The translations under genes were made by a program, and so were the position numbers. Shown one piece after another: positions 33,601-45,600 of a DNA stretch of 64,000 nt. Source of the stretch: Mimachlamys varia (lineage: Eukaryota; Mollusca; Bivalvia; Pectinida; Pectinidae). A model generated the notes under the pieces. That model ran no database searches. It was not told where the DNA came from and saw only the letters and a program-made list of their open reading frames with translations. Position 1 is the stretch's first letter. Every line of letters starts with the position of its first letter. The stretch covers positions 38,526,688-38,590,687 of the forward strand of contig OX392535.1 in NCBI GenBank assembly GCA_947623455.1, read 5' to 3'.

Positions 33601-36600
33601 TACAGTAAATTTTGTTCCAATCCACCAAACCAAGTTCTGATAACAAATCTAGGATTTCTTTCAGATATATGTATTAAATGTTTATAATTTTCATTTTAAC
33701 AGTCAGAAATCTTTGTTAGGTTATATATACATGTATGTATCTGCAACGTAAATTTACAGTTTATTTTCATGGGTCCTTTTTGTACATATTGCCGAAAACG
33801 ATAGGTCCACAATGTAAAATTGAAGCATTTCCAGAATTTCTAGGAGTCCTTTCATAATTTTTATGAGTACTGGACTCGGGACTCACATGTAGATTGATCA
33901 CTGTATCTGTACAGAAATAATACAAGGGTTTTATTGTATTGTAAGGTATTGATGATGTCAGAGGCCTTAAGTTCGCGGAGTGGTGCCCTCATGGAAGTGG
34001 AGAATGCTCTCACATGGCTTGCAGACAAATGCAGGTACATGTAAAGCATTTCATCACTCAATTTTCTTGTCTGCACAATAATAATTTTTACATGTATCAA
34101 ACTTCACAGAAGCATATGCTACATCTGTGTATATTATTTTTTACCCACAAGGTCAACATCATGATCAAGGGGGAAATGTATGTTTAAAAAAACCAGTGAT
34201 TTCACATCATAATTAGCTTTGCTCAATGACTTATTCCGATCACTTTCCGTCTGTCATCATGTGATGGTGGGTGCCAAAATATTAATTTGTGATCGCTTGT
34301 TAACGTTCTTATCTAGTGGTGACACAACAAATATGGTATTTCACTTGGATTTTAAATGTTGCTTTCCTCATTACATATGTGTACCAGTATTTATGATTGT
34401 AAAAGACGGAAAGGCTTGTGTTGCAATTTTTTATAAATGTACAGAATTTAATCAAGTTTACTTGACTTTCCTTTATGATGTAACTTGGATTAAGACCCTG
34501 GAGTTTCTTGTTACTCATATTCCCCAAGTCAGCTACATTCTACAGTGTACTGTATTTGCCGTAATTAGTAAACACCCTACCCCCTCCATCCCCCTCTATA
34601 AGTGTCCTTCCCCCTTCTTTGGAGGTATGAAAATTATATAAACGCCCCTACTAATCATGGCACAACTGAATTATTTTATCTAACTGTACAGACAACCTCA
34701 ATGTGTGCATGTTTACAAGAAAAAATCCCTGCAAATATCAATAATATGTGTACATATATTGTCTGAAATTGATGACAATAATGTTTCACATCATGATTAC
34801 TACCCATTCTTGTCACAATATATTATACTTATTTACTTTATAAAAACAACATTTTTTTTCTTCCAGATCCTAGTTTTGTTATTCTATTGAACCGATTTTG
34901 TATGCGCCCCTGGGCGCTAATTACGGCAAATATTGTAATTGTATGTTGTTGCTTAGGTCAGTTAGACTTGACAGTAGCTCTTTGTCTCCACAGACACTAC
35001 ATATCCCTGGATGTGAAAGGAGCATCAGTCAGTGTACCAAGGTCGGACTTTACACAGATGGTCCATACAGCCGAATCAAGCCGAATCAAGCTGTTCAAGA
35101 ACATTGAGGTAGCTCACCTGCCCAGTGAGCTTATACTGTGATGTGGCATCCGTTGTCCGTCTTTCGTCATCCGTCTGTTAAGTTTTCCTATAAATCCATA
35201 CTAGTCATGAACCACAAAGTAGATTTTGTAATCAAATTTGGCTAGAGATATCTTTGGGGAAAGGGGATACAATTTCATATAAATGGTGGGATTGACCCAC
35301 TTGGGGCAAGAGGGGCATGGCCTTACAGGAGATATGTTGTAAATACCCAGGTATTCTTAATCTGTCTTGTATGAATGATGGATCTTCTGCATCCACTACT
35401 CAGAAATAAAGTAGACAGAAAACCACTCGAACAAACAAATGAACAAGTTTGAATGACAAGATACTGTCCAAATCTGAAACACCTTAAATTGGGCGAAGGG
35501 GATTCAACGTTATATTGGGGGCCTGAATGGCAAGGCTTTAAAGGGAAAATGTAGCTACTTCTTTAATGACTCTTGTCACCCAACTGTGATCTGTCTGAAA
35601 ATAGACCAAGCATAACTAAGCACCAAGGGTAACCTATTTATGAAATTTGAGAATAATCCATTAAGGTCTTCTCAAGAAATTGCAAAGGGCAAGTGAGCTT
35701 ATGACATGGCACAGCGTCCATCTTCCGTCGTCTGTCTGTCCACTTTACCTATAAACACCTTCTAGTCAAAAGGTGTGTTGAAACTGTTCGCCTATTCGAA
35801 CTGATGGAAGGTTTGCCAAACTGTAATGCTCTAGGTGATCAATACAGGCCTTTTATTGAAATATTTCTGAAAAGATAAAACCATTTTAAACATTTTGTGT
35901 CGATAAGCAATACATTTGTTTAAATATTTTGATAATTTTAATTATGGAGATATAAAATATTTTAATAGCCTTGTTTTACTTTTATACAGAACAGCTCCAC
36001 ACAGTCACAGGGTCAGGCTGTCATGTTTATGAATGCCTTCATCAAGCCAAGTTCCTCCCAGGAGTGCACACTGTTAGATATAGCTTCAGGGAGACTGGAC
36101 TACCTCAACCTTAAACATGTGGTATGTTTGGCAGATAGCCAATTGTAAGGATATCAAAGGTTTTGATTGGTCCTCTGTTTTCTAGATACATGAAAATTAA
36201 GGTTTTGATGGGACCTCTGTTTTCTAGATACATGAAAATTAAGGTTTTGATGGGACCTCTGTTTTCTAGATACATGAAAATTAAGGTTTTGATGGGACCT
36301 CTGTTTTCTAGAAACATGAAAAATATGTAGATTTTGCTGTAAATTGCATCAAACACTTGTAAATAATGCATTCAGATACATTCAGATAGTTGAAATATAA
36401 TGAATAGAACCAAAAAACAATGTTTCACCAAGACGGCCAAGGTTTGATTCCCCCGACCTGACATGAAAAGATACAGGTTCACCTGCCAGACCATGTGCAC
36501 GTGGGTTTTCTCCGGGTAAGACCCCTCCCACACTAAAATCTAGGCCGGCAAGAGTGATTACTTGTTTCATATTTGTTTTAAAACAAATACGGTTTATCAA

Positions 36601-39600
36601 AAAACAATATTTCAATTTTAAATAAGTGTGTAGATTGCATACTACATGTTTTCTAACATTTGTAACCATTGTTTTGAACACCTCCACTATGTATTCACCA
36701 GTCAAAGCTGGAGAGCAAGTTGGCGTCACTATACAAGGACCTAACGCAACTTCACGAGATCATGGAGAACCCACAGGATGGCTCGGTGCTGACTTCAGGG
36801 TGTGTCGCCGGCGTGATCAGGGACAGGGCGTCCACTCAGCTCCTAAGGTCATGTGCTCGCCTCAAGGACTGCTGTGGGGATCTGCTTTCTCTTTCACTTC
36901 TGTACCCCAGTGCACCCTGGGTAAGTATATAGAGGATATCTAACAGTGTCTTCAGTAATACCAAATATATTTCATGAGTGGGGCTGATATTTTGATATTT
37001 TTCACGAGTGCGCAGCACGAGTGAAAAATATCAAAATATTAGCCGCACGAGTGAAATATGTTTTGGTATTACTGAAGATACTGTTAGATATTCTGTTTAT
37101 TACATTTTTATATGAAAATCTACAGTGGCAGCTTCTGATTTTCCCAAACGTCATTTATGTAAGCAGCGTTCTGATTGGTCAAATCAGAAAAGTGATATTT
37201 GTCACTAGTGAAAAATATCATATTTCTCACTTGTGAAAAATATCACTTTTACAGAATGAATTTTTTTTCGATATTTCACAAGTAAAAATGTAATAAAATG
37301 TTCTTCTGTTACCTTATATCAATCTGTATCCTAAATAGTGTGACATAGAAAATTACCATCGTTTCTTTTATACTTATCACTTAGAGATCTGATGGTTTAA
37401 GTACTCTCTTAAACCTAAATATATGTATCATATTTTGTTGGCCATGGCTTAAGGTAAGCAACATGTTGTGGTCTTCATGATCAGTTAGGAACATGTACAA
37501 CTGAACCTTGGTTTCTTGAACTCACGTAACTCAAAGATAAGGAGTATTTCATGCTTTTGGCCAAACTTCACACTTAGTATTTACAGTGGACCTGCGATAA
37601 TCCGGACACCTTCGTTCCCAGTCCGTATTTTGTTTCCCAGGTCAAAAAATGTGTTGCTCAAGATTTTTGTGGGAATTCGTTTGTTCCCAAAATGGGTTCC
37701 AGATACTGAATCTGAATTTCCTGACTGATGAGTAAAAGTAACGTGACGGAAATCTGTTCTCATGCATTTCCGTCCGGATTGTGAGTTTTCTGGACTATCG
37801 GCGTCCGGATTATCGCGGGTCCACTGTATACTTGCCTAACTTGAATATTCTGTTAACTTAAAGATTCTAGTGGCCCTGTAGACTTTGAGATAGTGAGGTT
37901 TAACTTATCTCACATTCATGTGACCGCCCTTGTGCTTCAAGCTGACTTATCACCTGTATCGTACGATCAAACAGGCTTTCCTTTGTATAAGGCACCCCAT
38001 GTTTTGTGCTTTATCATAAGTCAATTTTGATATGTACAGTATCTTAGCAATGCATCTTGGGAAAGATTTCTTTAGCACCATTAATTTGACTTACCATACT
38101 TAAACCTTGATTCAATCTGAGCATTCAAAATATAAATTAATTCAGTATTCTTATAAGTTCTTTCGGGTTTGAACCTGTCTCTCTTATTCGCTAGATTAAA
38201 AGTATATGCTTTATCTTTCCAGCCTCCATTGAGAAAAACAATGCTGAAAGAAGTCACATGTGATCGTGTGATGGCCAGTCTTCCTAGTCTACCGAAGTCC
38301 AAAATACCAGAGGTCAATCGAGTGTTGACCGCACTCCTTAAAGCCCAGAATTATCATCATCACATGCTGTCCCAACAGGTAACTGTCCTCCCTCATCCCA
38401 TAGAGAACCACATAAGAGTCACATGCTGTCCCAACAGGTAACAGTTCTCCCTCATCCCATAGAGAACAACATAGGTGTCCCATGCTGTCCCAACATGTAA
38501 CAGTTCTCCCTCATCCCATAGAGAACAACATAGGTGTCCCATGCTGTCCCAACAGGAAACAGTTCTCCCTCATCCCATAGAGAACCACATAGGTGTCCCA
38601 TGCTGTCCCAACAGGTAACAGTTCTCCCTCATCTTATAGAGAACTACATAGGTGTCCCATGCTGTCCCAACAGGTAACAGTTCTCCCTCATCTTATAGAG
38701 AACCACATAGGTGTCCCATGCTGTCCCAACAGGTAACAGTTCTCCCTCATCCCATAGAGAACCACATAGGTGTCCCATGCTGTCCCAACAGGTAACAGTT
38801 CTCCCTCATCTTATAGAGAACCACATAGGTGTCCCATGCTGTTCCAGCAGTTAACTGTCCCCCCTCATCTTATAGAGAACCACATAGGAGTAACTTGCTG
38901 TCCCAACAGGTAACTGTCCTCCCTCATCCCATAGAGAACCACATAGGTGTCCCATGCTGTCCCAACAGGTAACAGTCCTCCCTCATCTTATAGAGAACCA
39001 CATAGGAGTCGCATGCTGTCCCAACAGAAAACAATCCTCCCTCATCCCATATAGAGAATCACATAGGTGTCACATGCTGTCCAAATAGGTAACAGTCCTC
39101 TCTCATCCCATAGATAACCACATAAGAGTCACATGCTGTCCCAACAGGTAACAGTCCTCCCTCATCCCATAGAGAACCACATAGGTGTCCCATGCTGTCC
39201 CAACAGGTAACAGTTCTCCCTCATCTTATAGAGAACTACATAGGTGTCCCATGCTGTCCCAACAGGTAACAGTCCTCCCTCATCCCATAGAGAACCACAT
39301 AAGAGTCACATGCTGTCCCAATAGGTAACAGTCCTCCCTCATCCCATAAAGAACCACATATGAGAATATATATGTTACCATGCTTGCTTAAATATCCAAA
39401 TGAACAAAAGGAGCCCTCTTGCTCTTCTGTTTGAATAGTTTTGTTATGTCAGGCGCAGGGATTATATACAATTCTGAAAGTATAGCTCAGTAAAGTTATT
39501 GATATCCCCGAAACATAGGACTGTTTAGGAATACAGTATTTATTGTAATTATCAAACAGAATTTATTAGGTCATCTGACCCGAAGGGTCAGGATGACCTA

Positions 39601-42600
39601 TAGTCATCATGCTTCGTCCGTCGTCGTGCGCCGTGCGTCGTGCGCCGTCCGTAAACTTTTCCATTTAAACATCTTCTTCTCATAAACCAAAAGGCCCATA
39701 GACCCAATATTGGGCTTGTGCCATGCTGGGATGAAGGGGTACCAAGTTTGTTCAAACAAATGACCTTGACCTTCATTCAAGGTCACAGGGGCCAAAAAGG
39801 TCAAAATCTTTGAACGACTTCTTCTGAATAACCAAAAGGCCCAGAGACCTGATATTGGGCCTGTGTTATGCTGGGATAAAGGGGTACCAAGTTTGTTCAA
39901 ACAAATGACCTTGACCTTCATTCAAGGTCACAGGGGCCGAAAAGGTCAAAATCTTTTTAAACAACTTCTTCTGAATAACCAAAAGGCCCAGAGACCTGAT
40001 ATTGGTCCTGTGTTATGCTGAGATAAAGGGCTACCAAGTTTGTTCAAAGAAATGACCTTGACCTTCATTCAAGGTCACAGGGGACAAAACGGTCATAATT
40101 TTTAAACGACCTCTTCTGAATAACCAAAAGGCCCAGAGACCTAATATTGGGCCTGTGGCATGCTGGGATAAAGGGCTACCAAGTTTGTTCAAACAAATGA
40201 CCTTGACCTTCATTCAAGGTCACAGGGGCCAAAAAGGTCAAAATCTTTGAACGACTTCTTCTGAATAACCAAAAGGCCCAGAGACCTGATATTGGGCCTG
40301 TGTTATGCTGGGATAAAGGGCTACCAAGTTTGTTCAAACAAATGACCTTGACCTTCATTCAAGGTCACAGGGGCCAAAAAGGTCAAAATCTTTTTAAACA
40401 ACTTCTTCTGAATAACCAAAAGGCCCAGAGACCTGATATTGGTCCTGTGTTATGCTGAGATAAAGGGCTACCAAGTTTGTTCAAAGAAATGACCTTGACC
40501 TTCATTCAAGGTCACAGGGGACAAAACGGTCATAATTTTTAAACGACCTCTTCTGAATAACCAAAAGGCCCAGAGACCTAATATTGGGCCTGTGGCATGC
40601 TGGGATAAAGGGCTACCAAGTTTGTTCAAACAAATGACCTTGACCTTCATTCAAGGTCACAGGGGCCAAAAAGGTCAAAATCTTTGAACGACTTCTTCTG
40701 AATAACCAAAAGGCCCAGAGACCTGATATTGGGCCTGTGTTATGCTGGGATAAAGGGCTACCAAGTTTGTTCAAACAAATGACCTTGACCTTCATTCAAG
40801 GTCACAGGGGCCAAAAAGGTCAAAATCTTTTTAAACAACTTCTTCTGAATAACCAAAAGGCCCAGAGACCTGATATTGGTCCTGTGTTATGCTGAGATAA
40901 AGGGCTACCAAGTTTGTTCAAAGAAATGACCTTGACCTTCATTCAAGGTCACAGGGGACAAAACGGTCATAATTTTTAAACAACTTCTTCTGAATAACCA
41001 AAAGGCACAGAGACCTAATATTAGGCCTGTGGCATGCTGGGATAAAGGGCTACCAAGTTTGTTCAAAGAAATGACCTTGATTTTCATTCAAGGTCACAGG
41101 GGCCAAAACAGTCATAATCTTTAAACAACTTCTTCTGAATAACCAAAAGGCACAGAGACCTAATATTAGGCCTGTGGCATGCTGGGATAAAGGGCTACCA
41201 AGTTTGTTCAAAGAAATGACCTTGATTTTCATTCAAGGTCACAGGGGCCAAAACAGTCATAATCTTTAAACAACTTCTTCTGAATAACCAAAAGGCCCAG
41301 AGACTTGATATTGGGCCTGTGGCATGCTGGGATAAAGGGCTACCAAGTTTGTTCAAAGAAATGACCTTGACTTTCATTCAAGGTCACTGGGGGGCCAAAA
41401 CGGTCATAATATTTAAACATTTTCTTCTGAATAACCAAAAGGCCCAGAGATCTAATATTGAGCCTGTGGCATGCTGGGATAAAGGGCTACCAAGTTTGTT
41501 CAAAGAAATGACCTTGACTTTCATTCAAGGTCACTGGGGCAAAAACGGTCATAATCTTTTAACATTTTCTTCTGAATAACCAAAAGGCCCAGATACCTAA
41601 TATTGGGCCTGTGGCATGCTGGGATAAAGGGCTACCAAGTTTGTTCAAAGAAATGACCTTGACTTTCATTCAAGGTCACAGAGGCCAAAACGGTCATAAT
41701 CTTTAAACAACTTCTTCTGAATAACTAAAAGGCTCAGAGACCTGATATTAGGCCTGTGGCATGCTGGGATAAAGGTCTACCAAGTTTGTTCAAATAAATG
41801 ACCTTGAACTTCATTCAAGGTCACAGGGGCCAAAAGGGTCAAAATCTTTAAAACAACTTTTTCTGAATAACCAAAAGGCACAGAGATCTAATATTGGGCT
41901 TGTGGCATGCTGGGATAAAGGTGTGTCAAGTTTGTTTAAAGAAATGACCCTGACATTCATTCAAGGTCACAGGGGCCAAAAGGGTTTGTTGAAAACACAT
42001 TCTAAACTTCTCAAGTTCTACCAGTGGAATTGAGCTGAAACTTGCCAGAAATGATATCCTGAGATGGTCCCAACAAAGTGTTGTTATTTTTCAAGCCCAT
42101 CAGAAATCCAAGAAGGCCACTATCTTGAACTTGGCAATCTATACAGGCATATTATAACTTGATTTAATGACTACACGTATTTTCATAGTGATTTTACAAT
42201 TGGTAGTCAGATGACCGTTAAGGCCCGTTGGGCCTCTTGTTGTTTTTACGATTATTTTTATTGATGGCAATTTGGAAAACCTTTGATTTGTGAAATGATA
42301 TAAACTTGAATTATATACCAACAATTATTGTTATATCAATCACTCTTGTTGGCCTAAATGTTAACATGTAAGGGGTGTTATTGTGGGAGATAAGTACGAT
42401 TATAAAATGTTTAAGTTTAAAATTTCTAATTTTCAGATAAAAGGATTGAAAGAAGAAGTAAAATTCCATCAGACCGTGTATAATCTCCAGATCTCGTATT
42501 CCGAGACTCTGCTGACAGCCGTAAGGTACATACTACACGAATGTTTATCACACGATCACCATGGTTTCCAGTAAATTGTACCCATATCACAGTTTTGCGT

Positions 42601-45600
42601 ATTACACATGTGTAATATGACTGATCAGGCGTGTGCTTTCTATTTTCTTATTTAATGTTATATGCTTAGAACAATTGCATGATGTCATTGACTTTTGCTC
42701 TGTAGTCAAAATGGTGGAGTCTTAAATTTCAATGTTGTATAAAAATTGTTGTTTTACATGAGTAAATGCCACGAATGTTGATAATGTGATATATATATAT
42801 ATACCACAACCAGGACGTTGGGTCTTTTGCCCTATACTAGGGAATTTTATTAACAATTCTTTGTGTTACAGGGAGGGTTACAGAGAATTTGAAAAGTCCA
42901 CAAACGACTTTCTAATCAAGCCTTTACGTGGTGAGTTATAAACTGTCAGGAATTTTCATACAACTTTTTTTCTGGATCCAGGGTCAATGGAATTTTTCAC
43001 CCTGTGAAATGTAAATTGCATTATTTTTTTCCCTGAAATTGCCTATCAAATTCATTGCATCTCCCAACTGGGAATTTATGACAAAAACTTGGGAATTATA
43101 GGACTCACTCCTACCCATAGGTGTTAACCTCTGAAATCTCCAATGAGGGAGATCTCCCTCGTTCTACATTTCCAATGAAACAGAAAGTGAATGACATGTG
43201 ACTGAAACTGCATTGCTCAATTTGTCTTTCCCTTTTTATACCCCCGCCATGAAATGGGGGGCATATAGTGTTACCCATGTCCGTCCCATCCTGTCTCGTC
43301 TGGTCCCATGGTAATGTAACCAGCTTATTTAAATAACTACAGATCTGATTGTAATCAAACTTCGCATACTTAATAAGCATGAAGAATTTATATCATATAG
43401 GGGAAGGGGGCATTTACCAAGTATGTCTCGCAGGCTTTTCTAGCTATGTATCAAAATCACTTGTTATGGTCATTTCATACACCCTGCAGCAACTAGGAGA
43501 TCATTTGACCACAGGATATAGATTTCGAGTTTGTGTATCACACTCAGTTTGAACTTAAATGAGGGAGGTTGGTTAATCTTGGTGAAAATGAGTGAGTCTC
43601 CTTCATAATGGGGGAGGATAAATGGGTACGCCTACCACTAGACCACTGTGACTCCACATCACTGAATGGACCATTCAGATCAGATGTATGACTACACCTA
43701 CCAAGACTTTCGTAGTTTGCTACTGAGTCAGCGTAGACTTGTCTTAGTTCATAAACAGCGCTTATATCTTTCACATAACTTTTAACTGTTGGCTACACAG
43801 GCGATGCATCCGTTTCTGTGGACTCCTCGTATTTAATATTTAACAGTTGTTTGACCTCTTTTGTTGTAGATATTTTGGAGGCCTACTTGACCATGAAAAC
43901 ATCCGGCAGTGAGACTGGCCTCCGACAATTCCTGACTTGTTTTAAAAATAGTGAGGATCAGGTGAGGACAGCTTTCCCAGATAATGTTAGAAAATGGTTG
44001 GTTCTGATGAAAGCTCAACAGTCAACATCAGCTATTAAATCTCAGTTCACCACTCCAAAGTGAGCTCCAAAAAGTATAGACCCATATTGAACTTGGATGA
44101 TCCTTCTTGTTGTTTTTTTACCTAGGAAAAAGTTTAGAAACAATTTTTTATTAAGTTTCAATTTGTTTCTGATGAAAGCTGTTATGTGTATGCTTAACTC
44201 ATTTCATACTGTTGTCATATACAGACGACAAAAAAACTTGATGTCTCCTCCCGGTTGTTGTATACAGACAACAAGCTACTTGACGTTACATAACTTTTTG
44301 ATTAGCTGGGTACAGCAGACGACAGTTGAGTTAACCAATGAAATTTTACGCAAAATCGACTGCGTCAGTTTATAATAAACAACTTGATAGGCGTAAAGTA
44401 CATATTTTCTGTCATGTGACCCATTTAGATTGAATTTCCCACAAGATACTCTGAAGTGTCATCACCAATGTAAACAACATGGCGGCAAACGGTATAACTA
44501 TACATAGCGGTACCACATCTGACGAACATATTGCTGCAAAAATAAAGCTTTGTATGTCTTCTAACTTTAGAAGAACCGAAAAGGGCATTGGTTTACATTT
44601 ACCTGCATTATTCCAGACTGGAATCACTGTACGGTAAGGGTTAAAATTGATGATAGTGTCTATTACATATAAAGCTATGTCTATGTTTAAGAATCTTCCT
44701 CTGAATAAAGAGGAGACCCTGAGTAATGATATTTGGCTAATATGTACTTTGGACAAGAGTGCTTAAAAGTTTCTTCAATTGTATGGCCATGATCATTACC
44801 AGTTTAAATTTCAGGGTATCAGGGGTCAGACATGTAAATATATGTGAACAACATCATCTGCAATACCAGTCTACTCATCTGTAAATGAGTACGTGGTTGG
44901 GTAGTGCTAGAAATTTTAGAATGCTAGCTGTGAGCGCTGAAATGGCAGCACCGGTTGTATGCTCCCCAGGGAGTTAAAAATGGTATTGGCTGGTTGCTAA
45001 AGCCCTATAATCATGGATAATAATTTGTGAACCACGTTGAGACGACCTTTAAGGTCGTGATAAAGCTATATATATAAGAACCTTATATTAATATTAAAAT
45101 TATTATAAAATATCAGTTTGCAAACAGGACCTCTGAACCTTTTGTTTTCTTTTCTTTTTTCAGCTAATGGATGCTGTCCTGAAACTGTCAACGGAGGGAA
45201 AACATGAAGATGGTCAGTATACTATAGAATCAGTAGAAATCAATAGTCAGTATACTATAGAAATCAATAGTCAGTATAGAAATCAGTAGAAATCAATTGT
45301 CAGTATAGAAATCAGTAGAAATCAGTAGTCAGTATAGAAATCAGTAGAAGTCAATAGTCAGTATAGAAATCAGTAGAAGTCAATAGTCAGTATAGAAATC
45401 AGTAGAAATCAATAGTCAGTATAGAAATCAGTAGAAGTCAATAGTCAGTATAGAAATCAGTAAAATCAATAGTCAGTATAGAAATCAGTAGAAATCAATA
45501 GTCAGTGTAGAAATCAGTAAAATCAATACACTACGTAGTCAGTATAGAAATCAGTAGAAATCAGTAGTCAGTATAGAAATCAGTAGAAATCAATAGTCAG

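Noticed and set aside
34219..34641. 140-residue open frame in intron 4 of the coiled-coil gene
   Set aside because: No domain, no conserved pattern; its end overlaps a MITE.
38361..39375. Regular ~59-bp units resembling a CRISPR array
   Set aside because: Whole unit is repeated with no unique spacers, and the locus is in an intron of a eukaryotic gene.
39607..41377. Series of antisense ~60-residue open frames, nearly identical to each other
   Set aside because: They follow the 145-bp core repeat exactly, have no start or splice context, and are by-products of the array.
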